This document shows positions 25,518 to 33,208 of a stretch of 64,000 nt of DNA, one piece after another. The notes beneath the pieces are model-generated. The model did not search any database, was not told where the DNA came from, and worked only from the letters and a program-made list of their open reading frames with translations. How positions within the stretch are numbered: position 1 is the stretch's first letter; every line of letters begins with the position of its first letter. This stretch comes from an uncultured Eubacteriales bacterium (GTDB lineage Bacteria > Bacillota > Clostridia > Oscillospirales > Acutalibacteraceae), in the NCBI GenBank assembly GCA_934445035.1, contig CAKSDI010000001.1:186001-250000 (forward strand), read 5' to 3'. The translations under genes were made by a program, and so were the position numbers.

Positions 25518-26309
25518 TTATGAAAGAATGGCTTTATCGGATGAAAAATCTATCTTTGCTTTATTAAACAGCTCAAGCAGCTGCTCGACCGTAAGATTTT
25601 TCTTCTCTTCACCGCTCACATCGAAAGCTATCTTGCCCTCATAGAGCATAATAAGGCGGTTGCCGTACTTAATAGCGTCGCGCATATTATGAGTTATCAT
25701 AAGGGTGGTAAGATTATTTTCGGTTACTATTCTCTGGGTTATTTCAAGCACCTTTTCGGCGGTTTTAGGATCAAGCGCCGCAGTGTGTTCGTCCAAAAGA
25801 AGGAGCTTAGGCTTATTCATAGCCGCCATAAGCAAAGTAACAGTCTGTCTTTGACCGCCGGAAAGAAGTCCCATTTTCGTTTTAAGTCTTTCTTCAAGAC
25901 CTAATCCTAATTCGCTCAAAAGCTTTTTATAGGTTTCACGCTCGGCGGAGGTGATACCTTTTTTAAGACCTCTGTGCTTGCCTCTTCTTGTTGCCAAAGC
26001 AAGGTTTTCTTCTATTTCCATATCGGCGGCAGTACCCATCATAGGATCCTGAAAAACTCTGCCTAAAAATTTCGCTCTTTTATACTCCGGCATATTTGTA
26101 ACATCGGAATTATCGATAAGAATTCTTCCGCTGTCCACCCTCCAGGTACCGCAAACGGCGTTTAAAAGCGTGGATTTTCCCGCGCCGTTGCCTCCTATCA
26201 CGGTAACGAACTCGCCGTCGTTGATAGTAAGGCTCAATTCGTCTAAAGCGACCTTTTCATTAACGGTTCCGGGATTAAATGTTTTCTTAATGTTTTTAAG
26301 TTCAAGCAT
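25518..26309 (-). CDS. ABC transporter ATP-binding protein (TrpXYZ-like system)
   Basis: ATPase of an importer whose permease and binding protein are the next two genes upstream. 263 residues: Walker A GGNGAGKST (~residue 38-46), signature LSGGQRQTV, Walker B LLLLDEHTAALD (with an H-loop in MITHNMRD). The Walker-B-adjacent residues are DEHTAALD rather than the common DEPT, a variant seen in this ABC family. Its start overlaps the permease stop by one base. The system is probably an amino acid importer; the T-box upstream of the operon is the best clue to substrate. Confidence 0.9.
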   Translation of the reverse strand: MLELKNIKKTFNPGTVNEKVALDELSLTINDGEFVTVIGGNGAGKSTLLNAVCGTWRVDSGRILIDNSDVTNMPEYKRAKFLGRVFQDPMMGTAADMEIEENLALATRRGKHRGLKKGITSAERETYKKLLSELGLGLEERLKTKMGLLSGGQRQTVTLLMAAMNKPKLLLLDEHTAALDPKTAEKVLEITQRIVTENNLTTLMITHNMRDAIKYGNRLIMLYEGKIAFDVSGEEKKNLTVEQLLELFNKAKIDFSSDKAILS

Positions 26310-27199
26310 TAATCGTTACCTCCCTTTTTAACCGCCGAAAAGTAATGCTTTTTAACATAAGGCAATCCGAGGAAGAGGATAACAACTATTGCCGAGAGCA
26401 TTCTGAGAAGATCGGTATCTATTCCTAAGAAAATTATTACCTGATAAACTATATAGTAAATTATTCCGCCTACAAGGACTGAAATAAGCCTTACAGCGAA
26501 ATTCTTCGCGATCTTTGAAAATACCGCCTCGCCGATTATAACGGCGGCAAGACCGATAACGATCGCGCCTTTTCCCCTGTTAATATCGGCAAAGCCCTGA
26601 TACTGCGAAAGAAGAGCGCCCGAGAGAGCTACAATCCCGTTAGATATCATAAGACCGAGCACAATATTGACATTTGTATTTATTCCCTGAGCGCGGCTCA
26701 TATTAAGGTTGCTTCCCGTTGCTCTTAAAGAGCAGCCTCTCTCAGTTCCGAAGAACCAATAAAGAATAGCAATCAATACGGCGCTGAAAATAAGAAGCAC
26801 CACAATAGAGGAATTGATATCCATTTGGCTGAGTAGTACTTTAAAGTTTCTTGTGGAAATAGAGATATTTGCCTTGCCCATTATTTTAAGGTTTACAGAC
26901 CATAAAATAAGCTGTGTAAGAATTCCGGCGAGAATAGCCGGAATTCCGAGAGCGGTGTGAATTAAACCTGTGACCGCTCCTGCCAGCATTCCGACGAGTA
27001 ACGCCGCTAAAATGCAAAGATAAGGATTTATGCCTTTAATCAACATAACAGCGCAAACGGCGGCACCTGTGCACATCGATCCGTCTACCGTAAGGTCGGC
27101 GATATCGAGGATCTTATAGGTTATATATACACCTATAGCCATTATGCCCCAGATAAGTCCCTGCGCGATCGCACCCGGTAAAGTGCTTAAAAGTTCCAT
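26309..27199 (-). CDS. ABC transporter permease (TrpXYZ-like system)
   Basis: 296-residue integral membrane protein with about eight hydrophobic segments, of the branched-chain-amino-acid-type permease superfamily found beside ABC_sub_bind binding proteins. Typical segments are DLTVDGSMCTGAAVCAV near the N terminus and RATGSNLNMSRAQGIN in the middle. It is one of only two proteins needed for the membrane part, so the transporter is presumably a permease homodimer. It overlaps the ATPase by one base and starts 2 bp after the binding protein. Confidence 0.88.
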   Translation of the reverse strand: MELLSTLPGAIAQGLIWGIMAIGVYITYKILDIADLTVDGSMCTGAAVCAVMLIKGINPYLCILAALLVGMLAGAVTGLIHTALGIPAILAGILTQLILWSVNLKIMGKANISISTRNFKVLLSQMDINSSIVVLLIFSAVLIAILYWFFGTERGCSLRATGSNLNMSRAQGINTNVNIVLGLMISNGIVALSGALLSQYQGFADINRGKGAIVIGLAAVIIGEAVFSKIAKNFAVRLISVLVGGIIYYIVYQVIIFLGIDTDLLRMLSAIVVILFLGLPYVKKHYFSAVKKGGND

Positions 27200-27201
27200 T
27201 A

Positions 27202-28167
27202 TTATTCTCCTAATTCAGAATAATCGGAGGGAATTGTGATGCCGAGTTTCTCGCAGATGGTTTTGTTATACTCCTTTTTAGCGTCAACATATTCGATCTT
27301 CATATTCTTGATGTCTTTTTTGCCGGTTAATATTTCGGCTGCCATTTCACCGGTCTTGTAGCCGAGGTCATAATAGTCTATTGAAAGAGTTGCAACTCCG
27401 CAGCCGCGGCAAATAGAAGCCTCGCCCGCAATTACAGGAACCTTTTTATCTACTACGATACCGCCTATCGTTTCCGCACAGCTGGCTGCGGTGTTATCTG
27501 TAGGAATATAGATAACATCGCTGTTTGCAGCAGCAGAAGAAACAACAGAAGCTATATCGTTAGAGTCTGAAAAAGAATATCTTGTTACTTCGATATTTTT
27601 AGCCTTAAGGAATTTCTCAACCTGCTCAACCTGATACATTGAGTTAGGCTCTGCGGAGCAGTAAACGATTCCGACTTTTTTCGTGTTCGGGAAAAGCTCC
27701 GTTATCATTTCAGCCTGCTTATCAAGCGGTGCCAAATCGCTGGTTCCCGAAACATTTCCTCCGACAGTACCGCTAAAGTTCTCTATTCCGAGGGCTACGC
27801 CGTATTCAGTTACGGAAGTGCCGAGGATCGGGATAGTGGTAGTTGCGTTATAAGCCGCCTGAAGAGCGGGCGTCGCATTAGCCATTATAAGGTCATATTT
27901 TTTCTGAACAAAGGAATTTACAATTGTTGAGCAGGCGTTCGAATCGTTCGCCGCGTTCTGATAATCAAATTTGACCTTATCCTTACCGAGCTTATCGATA
28001 AGAGCCTGCTTGAATCCGTCGGTCGCTTTATCAAGCGCACCGTGAGTTACGAGCTGGCAAATTCCGACATTGTAAACATCTTTCTTGCTTCCCTTACAGC
28101 CTGCAAAGCTTAATGTTAAAGCTAAGCAAAGCACAAAAGAAGCAACTTTTAAAACTGCTTTTTTCAT
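27202..28167 (-). CDS. ABC transporter substrate-binding lipoprotein (ABC_sub_bind family)
   Basis: 321-residue lipoprotein: signal peptide with lipobox FAGC, then a two-lobed binding fold with the family landmarks VGICQLVTHGALD, TPALQAAYNATTTIPILGT, KVGIVYCSAEPNS and YIPTDNTAAS. Families with this pattern include the tryptophan-binding TrpX. I use ATG 28167 (SD GGAGGT); codons further upstream overlap the T-box terminator. It is the first gene of the importer operon and is controlled by the tyrosine-type T-box leader at 28196-28470, so tyrosine or a related aromatic compound is the likely ligand (inference). Confidence 0.9.
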   Translation of the reverse strand: MKKAVLKVASFVLCLALTLSFAGCKGSKKDVYNVGICQLVTHGALDKATDGFKQALIDKLGKDKVKFDYQNAANDSNACSTIVNSFVQKKYDLIMANATPALQAAYNATTTIPILGTSVTEYGVALGIENFSGTVGGNVSGTSDLAPLDKQAEMITELFPNTKKVGIVYCSAEPNSMYQVEQVEKFLKAKNIEVTRYSFSDSNDIASVVSSAAANSDVIYIPTDNTAASCAETIGGIVVDKKVPVIAGEASICRGCGVATLSIDYYDLGYKTGEMAAEILTGKKDIKNMKIEYVDAKKEYNKTICEKLGITIPSDYSELGE

Positions 28168-28195
28168 ATTTTTTACCTCCGTGTTTGTTTTTAAA

Positions 28196-28470
28196 CAAAA
28201 AGCCCCCGCACCCGAAAAAGGATGCAGGGACGAATTCAAGAAATGATCCGCGGTACCACTCTGCGTTGCTTTATCACAAAGGATAATGCCTCTTTAAGCC
28301 ATGATAACGGCGGCTTTTAACTTCCCGGCAATGCCTACTAAAATTTTCAGCACGCAGCTTGCAAAATGTATTTCATACGGATACTCGCTGCCGCCTCACA
28401 GCAACCGACGGCTCTCTTTGAACTTTCTTACGCATTACTCTTTTTTGCTCAAACGCTTTTATTAATAAAT
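28196..28470 (-). promoter_or_regulatory. T-box leader, specifier apparently UAC (Tyr)
   Basis: Read on the minus strand, the leader has the elements of a T-box: a stem I region with AGAGAG near its base, the T-box sequence AGAGTGGTACCGCGG (28248-28262), and a terminator (12-bp stem, 28202-28231, then TTTTTG) that competes with the antiterminator. The specifier loop reads GAAATACATTTTGC (28361-28374). By comparison with the B. subtilis glyQS loop (GAAA-GGC-A), the specifier triplet is TAC at 28368-28370. No TGG occurs in stem I, so it is not a Trp leader. Uncharged tRNA-Tyr should let the transporter operon be expressed. Confidence 0.85.
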
Positions 28471-28478
28471 ATAAAATA

Positions 28479-28507
28479 ATTTTATATCCTTTTTAATAAT
28501 TTGTCAA
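28479..28507 (-). promoter_or_regulatory. Sigma-A promoter of the T-box transporter operon
   Basis: TTGACA and TAAAAT on the minus strand with a 17-bp spacer, placing the transcript start about 10 bp upstream of the first T-box stem. Confidence 0.75.
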
Positions 28508-28512
28508 GCTTT

Positions 28513-28782
28513 TTATAAAGAAGCGGTTAAAAGAGAAGAGAATATTGCGGTGTAAACTCCCGTAGCTATAGTTATTATCATCAATAAAGCGAGAAGAATA
28601 AAGCTGCACCAATGCGATCTCGCAAAATTGCGGCGGTTTAAATTATCGTTTGAAAAGCTGTGGATAATAAGGAATATAAACCCTATGATCGGCAGTCCGT
28701 AAAGAATAGTAAGGCCGAAATACTCCCACATACTCAAAACTCTTTTTTGACTTTCCGGATAATTAGAATAATCTTTTTTCAT
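28513..28782 (-). CDS. Small two-helix membrane protein of unknown function
   Basis: 89 residues: a charged N terminus (KKDYSNYPESQKR), two hydrophobic segments (about 19-42 and 59-85) separated by a basic loop with NLNRRNFARSHW. This layout resembles small clostridial membrane proteins found beside transporters, but I cannot name a family. SD AAAGGGGGA precedes the ATG. It reads towards the T-box operon but ends before that operon's own promoter, so it is a separate unit. Confidence 0.65.
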   Translation of the reverse strand: MKKDYSNYPESQKRVLSMWEYFGLTILYGLPIIGFIFLIIHSFSNDNLNRRNFARSHWCSFILLALLMIITIATGVYTAIFSSLLTASL

Positions 28783-28833
28783 TTCAAATCCCCCTTTAGT
28801 TTTATTTTATATTTTTTAACATCTTATGTCAAT

Positions 28834-28862
28834 AAAAAAAGAAAGGCTAAAAGCCTTTCTTT
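28834..28862 (-). terminator. Original terminator of the surface-protein gene, now beyond the MITE
   Basis: 8-bp stem (GAAAGGCT / AGCCTTTC, 3-nt loop) followed on the minus strand by seven T. It lies directly downstream of the ancestral stop codon of the 29122-30372 gene; the MITE at 28882-29155 now separates them. Confidence 0.8.
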
Positions 28863-28881
28863 AAAAATTAAACTTTTTTCT

Positions 28882-29155
28882 TAGACAATACAATCAGGAT
28901 ACAACGCTTCTCATAGCGGAAAATTTGTCCGATTATATTGTCTCGTCATTTGAAATACGTCAGTATTCCTGCATTCCTCGACTTCATAATCAAAAAAATT
29001 TTCTCGCTATGAGTCGAAGATATGTTAAGAAAACGGCGCTGTTTAGCGGCGCGGCGCCCGACCGAGGAATACTGTCGTATTGTGAGCGGAGGGCAACAAA
29101 GTTGATAAATGCGCCGTTTCTTCAAAAAAGCATTGTACCCTGATTGTATTGTCTA
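28882..29155. mobile_element. MITE copy 2 (274 bp), inserted in the end of a surface-protein gene
   Basis: Same length, ends and orientation as the copy at 25217-25490, ~96% identical by eye; differences include GATTTTGTAAGATAAC versus GATATGTTAAGAAAAC in the middle. Removing the element with one TA restores an intact reading frame for the surface protein at its left side, giving the C terminus S-L-K-K-K-V-stop. This demonstrates the insertion event and the TA target. Confidence 0.88.
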
Positions 29156-30372
29156 AGGGAAAATCCGAAACAAACCGCGCTTAAAAGTGAGATTCCCATT
29201 ATTGCAAACAAGACTTTGTTATCATATCCTGTTTTAGGTGATTTAACGGTCTTATCCGCTGTGGTTAAAGTCGCATTATCGCCCGAGCCTATGTTTTCCA
29301 CATTACAGAAAGCATAAACGGAGAAATGCTTAAGCTCCGCCGTGACCTTATTGTTTTCTTTATCAACGGTGATTTTTATTTCTTCTTTTTTGCCGTCGTC
29401 AGCAATATAGAAAAGTTTAAGATTATCTTTAGAAAGTCCCTCGGGGATATCAAATGTTACTTTTACAGGCTTTGAGGGCTGAACATCGGCGCCGCTCCAA
29501 TTTCCCCTGTCATAAGCATAAATATCAAAAACGAATATTTTACCGTTTAAAGCAATGTCTTTAAGCGCAAGCTTTGCATTATCGAAAGCATAATCTCCCT
29601 CTTCCGATTTCATTATCTCTACCTTAGTTCCGGGTGCAAAACAATCGTCGCCGTCTACGGTTACGCCTTTCGGAAGATCATAAGAAACATCGTCAAATGT
29701 GGTTAGCCCCTCAATTTTAGGCATAACAGAATAGATAGTCTTAAAATCGTTTATCTTTAAATAGTTTCCGACAAGCTCCACATCAAATTCTGCATAAAAA
29801 GGATCTTCGTTTTCTTTAAGGTCCGATCCGTCTTCATTAACGCCTTTGACATAAACTTTATATCCCGAGCCTGATTTAATATATCCTGCATAAGCGAAAT
29901 CTGCTCCGCCGCCTGCTCTGTAACTCCAAAAAATGATATAATAATTATCTTTTTCATCATAATAACCGTTATCAAGCTTTATACCGTTATAAACTTCGCT
30001 GTTATCGAGGATTTCCAAATAATCTTTTCTGAAATCACCTTTATAAGCGAAACATTTTTTAACCGTTTCGTCAAATTTATCGGCGTCTACCTTAATAAAA
30101 AGTCCGTCGTCGCCGCTCGGATAAAATTTACCGTTATCGTCGCAGTCATAGAACTCAAAATCGGTTTCTTTTTCTACATACTGACCGGCTGTATAGTAAG
30201 CTATATTATACGCATTCATATCAGAGAAATTTTTATTTCTGTAATAAATAGGAAGTATCTCTTGATAAAAGGTATCGCTTAAATTTTCCTCTTTCTGCGC
30301 CGCGGTTGCAGTGTAAAACGCGGCTCCTGCCAGCACCAAAACCGCAACTATTAAAGATATGACCTTTTTCAT
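29122..30372 (-). CDS. Sortase-type surface protein, C-terminal tail altered by a MITE
   Basis: About 416 residues. Signal peptide (MKKVISLIVAVLVLAGAAF...), a long extracellular part, and a C-terminal sorting signal: SPKTG, a hydrophobic stretch (VLFAIMGISLLSAVCFGF) and then a tail. SPKTG matches the (S/P)PxTG pattern used by the class B sortase of C. difficile. The last residues RQYNQGTMLF are encoded by the inserted MITE; the ancestral tail was KKKV. Loss of the basic retention tail may impair anchoring. The start is ATG 30372 (SD AAGGAG). The extracellular part has an LKHFSVYAF-type end common in clostridial wall proteins; the ligand is unknown. Confidence 0.82.
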   Translation of the reverse strand: MKKVISLIVAVLVLAGAAFYTATAAQKEENLSDTFYQEILPIYYRNKNFSDMNAYNIAYYTAGQYVEKETDFEFYDCDDNGKFYPSGDDGLFIKVDADKFDETVKKCFAYKGDFRKDYLEILDNSEVYNGIKLDNGYYDEKDNYYIIFWSYRAGGGADFAYAGYIKSGSGYKVYVKGVNEDGSDLKENEDPFYAEFDVELVGNYLKINDFKTIYSVMPKIEGLTTFDDVSYDLPKGVTVDGDDCFAPGTKVEIMKSEEGDYAFDNAKLALKDIALNGKIFVFDIYAYDRGNWSGADVQPSKPVKVTFDIPEGLSKDNLKLFYIADDGKKEEIKITVDKENNKVTAELKHFSVYAFCNVENIGSGDNATLTTADKTVKSPKTGYDNKVLFAIMGISLLSAVCFGFSLRQYNQGTMLF

Positions 30373-30399
30373 TAAAAACAACTCCTTAAATTTTTTCTT

Positions 30400-30428
30400 A
30401 TTATAACACTATGGTTTAATATTGTCAA
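30400..30428 (-). promoter_or_regulatory. Sigma-A promoter of the surface-protein gene
   Basis: Consensus TTGACA and TATAAT on the minus strand, 17-bp spacer, ~28 bp upstream of the ATG. Confidence 0.75.
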
Positions 30429-30503
30429 TATAATTTTAACTATGATTGATTATAATTTATGAGTCTTTTTAATATAATAGTTGTATAAAGCGAGGTGCGA
30501 AGT

Positions 30504-30824
30504 ATGAGCGGTAATACATTTTTAACAGAAATGGGTAACAGAATTTCGGCTCAGAGAAAAAAATCAGGTCTTACTCAGGAGCAGGTTTCAGAAAAAATTA
30601 ATATAAGTATTCAGTCGCTTTCCTGCATTGAGCTTGGAAAGAAAGCCATAAGACCGGAAAATCTTCGCAACCTGTGCGAGGCTCTGAATGTTTCCGCAGA
30701 TTATATTTTAACCGGCAAAAGATCGGAAAAACAATTAAGCAGCATAGTTAAAAAATTATCTTTGTTAAGCGAAGAGGACTTTAAAATTGCCGAAAACATT
30801 ATAAACAGACTCTCTAAAGATTAA
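30504..30824 (+). CDS. XRE-family helix-turn-helix regulator
   Basis: 106-residue DNA-binding protein. The first ~65 residues form a Cro/CI-type HTH: RISAQRKKSGLTQEQVSEKI, then SIQSLSCIELGKKAI and LRNLCEALNVSADYIL, with the usual recognition-helix spacing. A helical C-terminal extension (RSEKQLSSIVKKLSLLSEED) may dimerise. The start is ATG 30504 behind SD GAGGTG. It is divergent from the surface-protein gene, and its 3' end shares a terminator with what was the rubrerythrin gene end, so it is host DNA, not part of the integrated element. Target unknown. Confidence 0.85.
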   Translation: MSGNTFLTEMGNRISAQRKKSGLTQEQVSEKINISIQSLSCIELGKKAIRPENLRNLCEALNVSADYILTGKRSEKQLSSIVKKLSLLSEEDFKIAENIINRLSKD

Positions 30825-30825
30825 A

Positions 30826-30860
30826 AAAAGCGCCTTCCCGTGTTCGGGAAAGCGCTTTTT
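30826..30860. terminator. Bidirectional terminator (XRE gene / original rubrerythrin end)
   Basis: Stem AGCGC-C-TTCCCG / CGGGAA-A-GCGCT with T-runs on both sides. It ends the XRE gene on the plus strand and faces the displaced rubrerythrin 3' end on the minus strand. Confidence 0.85.
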
Positions 30861-30869
30861 ATTTCAAAT

Positions 30870-30929
30870 TTACTTGTTAAAATATCTCTTTAAAAGTCCT
30901 TCAAAAGCTTTACCGTGGCGAGCTTCATC
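30870..30929 (-). other. attL: displaced 3' end of the rubrerythrin gene
   Basis: On the minus strand this encodes DEARHGKAFEGLLKRYFNK and a stop, exactly the C terminus of the intact rubrerythrin gene 6 kb away, with about seven silent differences. Similarity stops abruptly after GCTTCATC (30922-30929), the likely strand-exchange core. It is not a functional gene. Confidence 0.85.
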
Positions 30930-30984
30930 TTGAAAAAATGCTTATAAACCCTTTATTTAAGCCACTTTATAAAAAAACTCACAC

Positions 30985-31013
30985 TTGACCCACACCGTAA
31001 AAAGTGGTAAAAT
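30985..31013 (+). promoter_or_regulatory. Promoter of the integrase gene
   Basis: TTGACC and TAAAAT with a 17-bp spacer. The transcript leader then contains the palindrome at 31031-31058. Confidence 0.65.
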
Positions 31014-31030
31014 CAAAGCAAGATAAAAAA

Positions 31031-31058
31031 CTTATGAGAAAAAATTTTCTCTCATAAG
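31031..31058 (+). promoter_or_regulatory. Palindrome in the integrase leader
   Basis: 28-nt nearly perfect palindrome (CTTATGAGA arms, 9 bp plus an A4/T4 core) between the promoter and the SD of the integrase gene. It could be an operator or an RNA hairpin that limits integrase expression. The arm sequence recurs elsewhere in the element (33337 and 33535 regions). Confidence 0.6.
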
Positions 31059-31079
31059 TATTTTACGGAGGTTTTAAGT

Positions 31080-32342
31080 ATGGGTAAAAAATTTACAGGG
31101 GTAATGGCACTAAACAAAAGTAAAACCGCTTGGCAATACAGAATTAAAATGACATTACCGAACGGCGAGAAAATAGATAAGATTTCACGGCGAAACGAGG
31201 AGGGTAAGCCGTATTTTACGGCAGAGGAAGCCTACAAGGCGAGGGAAAAACACTTAAAAGGTATTTTGTCTAAATACGAAGAAAAAAGCGAAAGAGGGGC
31301 AATTATGACCCTCTCGGAGGTATATGCGAAATATCTTTCAAGTGCTGAGGCGAAAAGCAAAGCCCCCGCTACACTCAAAAAACAGCAAAGTATGTGGGAA
31401 AACTGGATTTCTGTAAGATTTGGAGAAAAACAGGTTAACCGTATAAAAATATCTGAACTTTGTGATTTTTTATATCATCTTTATGTTATTGAAAACAAGG
31501 CTTATGCTTATGTTGAGGGTTTCTTAAAGTTTTTTTATTTGCTCTTTGGTTTTGCCTACCGCTGCGAGGCAATAGATACAGAAAGATATACCCGTTTTTT
31601 CATAGATAAAAAAACAAGGTTATCAATGCCTAAAAAACTACAATCAAAAGATGAAGATGAGGAGGCGGAGATAACTGTTTATACCGAACAACAAATAAAA
31701 GATATGGAGGAACTAATTTCAAAAAATGACGGTAATCTTTTACCTGCTTTTTACTTAGGTTTAAAAGCGGGCCTTCGTATCTCCGAGGTTTTCGGTTTAC
31801 GGTGGCAAAATATAGATTTTGATAATCACATAATAACAGTTAATAGACAACTGATATACGAAAATAACATCTTGAAATTATGCCCCGTTAAGACCCTGGC
31901 AAGTGTAAGAAAGGTTATTATGCCCCCCTCTCTTGAAAAGTATTTAATAGACCTTAAAGGCGAACAGGAGGCACTAAAAGAAGAACGAGGGCGAGGATAT
32001 AAAAACACAGAAGAAGTAGAAGACATAATAACAAAAGAGTTTATAAAAGGCGGTGATTTTGTCAATCGTAAACGAAACGGAGTACTTTTGACAGTAAATT
32101 CTTTTAAGTATTATTCAAGAACCATAAAAGAAAAATTAGGTATTAATTTTAAGTTTCATAATTTACGGCACACATACGCCACAAACTGCGCTATACACAA
32201 TATGAACATACAAGTTTTAATGAACCAAATGGGTCACAAAAAAATAGAAACAACTCGGCGGTATTATATAAACCTAAACAACAAAGACCTACAAACCCAA
32301 ACATACAACCTTTTAAGCAGTATATACCCCCTCCATTTTTGA
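31080..32342 (+). CDS. int: Tyrosine recombinase / integrase
   Basis: 420-residue site-specific recombinase of the phage-integrase family used by Tn916-type and related elements. The N-terminal arm-binding part is followed by a core-binding (SAM-like) domain (about 75-170) and a catalytic domain with all key residues: Arg in GLRISEVFGLRW, His-x-x-Arg in HNLRHTYAT, His in MGHKK and the nucleophile Tyr in TTRRYYIN. SD CGGAGG is 9 nt upstream. It sits 150 bp inside the left junction and reads into the element, as usual for IMEs. Likely acts on the rubrerythrin 3' end. Confidence 0.95.
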   Translation: MGKKFTGVMALNKSKTAWQYRIKMTLPNGEKIDKISRRNEEGKPYFTAEEAYKAREKHLKGILSKYEEKSERGAIMTLSEVYAKYLSSAEAKSKAPATLKKQQSMWENWISVRFGEKQVNRIKISELCDFLYHLYVIENKAYAYVEGFLKFFYLLFGFAYRCEAIDTERYTRFFIDKKTRLSMPKKLQSKDEDEEAEITVYTEQQIKDMEELISKNDGNLLPAFYLGLKAGLRISEVFGLRWQNIDFDNHIITVNRQLIYENNILKLCPVKTLASVRKVIMPPSLEKYLIDLKGEQEALKEERGRGYKNTEEVEDIITKEFIKGGDFVNRKRNGVLLTVNSFKYYSRTIKEKLGINFKFHNLRHTYATNCAIHNMNIQVLMNQMGHKKIETTRRYYINLNNKDLQTQTYNLLSSIYPLHF

Positions 32343-32357
32343 CTTTAAAAGACAGAA

Positions 32358-32402
32358 AAAAGGGGCAAGGGAGAAAAGTGATTTTTCCCCTTGCCTCTTT
32401 TT
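32358..32402. terminator. Bidirectional terminator between integrase and relaxase
   Basis: Stem of GGCAAGGG / CCCCTTGCC type with additional A/T pairing in the loop and T-runs on both strands. It separates the convergent integrase and relaxase genes. Confidence 0.8.
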
Positions 32403-33208
32403 TAATACCCTAAAACATCATCTGCCTCGTGAAAATTATTAAAATCTTTATTTTTCGGAGCCGGCTTTTCATCATCAAAAACGGAGTTAATTATTTCCTT
32501 AGTTTCCTCTTGCCGTTTGTCTAGTATTTCCTCTAAATGAGATAATTCCGCCCGTTTCTGTTCTATTCGCTCGGCATCCGTTTTAAGTTTGTCTATTTGT
32601 TCATCTATTTTTTTAATATCGTTTTCTAAAAAAGCCGTTTTTGTCATATGTTTTGCTTTGGTCTTGTCGGCACTTATACCCCGTTTAAGCCCAAAAGGTT
32701 TCATAGCCTCGGCATATGTATCTTGATATTTTGTCAACATAGATTTTTTGGCGAAAAAGTGAGAACCGTTGAAAAGCCCCTTTTCATCTGTCGTAAGAAC
32801 GAAAGCATGAAGATGTGGGGTAGTTTCATCCATATGAAAATCAAAGCGGACCAGTTCGCCCCCTTTTTTCTCATAAGTATTTTTTAACCATTCTATATTG
32901 GCCTTTACCCATTCATCCTTTTTTTGAAGTATCTGTTCTGTCATTTCGGGAGAAAAGGTTAAAACAAATTCTGCAACAACTACCTTATTTTTAGCCGTGT
33001 TTTTGCCTGTTCTGTTTTTAATTTCCTTGACTTTTTTATTAACTAACTGGGTCATAGTCATATTATATTTTTTTCGTGTAAAATTATATTTTTCTAATTC
33101 TGGGTGTTTTCTACCTCTTAAATGTTTTCTGTCATTATTATGTCTGTCAATTTTAGCACAGCCGTTCTTTTGGTATTTTTGAAATCTCATAATACAAAAA
33201 CAATTCAT
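32402..33208 (-). CDS. mobV: MobV-family relaxase (Mob/Pre, plasmid recombination enzyme)
   Basis: Nicks oriT and pilots the strand during mobilization. 268 residues, shorter than plasmid MobV proteins (~400-500). The N-terminal region (RFQKYQKNGCAKIDRHNNDRKH) matches the first MobV motif. The metal-binding motif HMDETTPHLHAFV is intact. The C terminus is a coiled coil (about 190-250, ENDIKKIDEQIDKLKTDAERIEQKRAE). ATG 33208 has SD AAAGGAAG at 8 nt. Its upstream region is hairpin-rich (separate entry), where oriT is expected. No coupling protein or mating-pair genes accompany it. Confidence 0.9.
   Translation of the reverse strand: MNCFCIMRFQKYQKNGCAKIDRHNNDRKHLRGRKHPELEKYNFTRKKYNMTMTQLVNKKVKEIKNRTGKNTAKNKVVVAEFVLTFSPEMTEQILQKKDEWVKANIEWLKNTYEKKGGELVRFDFHMDETTPHLHAFVLTTDEKGLFNGSHFFAKKSMLTKYQDTYAEAMKPFGLKRGISADKTKAKHMTKTAFLENDIKKIDEQIDKLKTDAERIEQKRAELSHLEEILDKRQEETKEIINSVFDDEKPAPKNKDFNNFHEADDVLGY

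Noticed and set aside
28925..29143. ORF inside MITE copy 2 (and the longer one at 25023-25478)
   Set aside because: It runs through the terminal repeats, differs in start and end between copies, and has no SD; it is a by-product of the element sequence.
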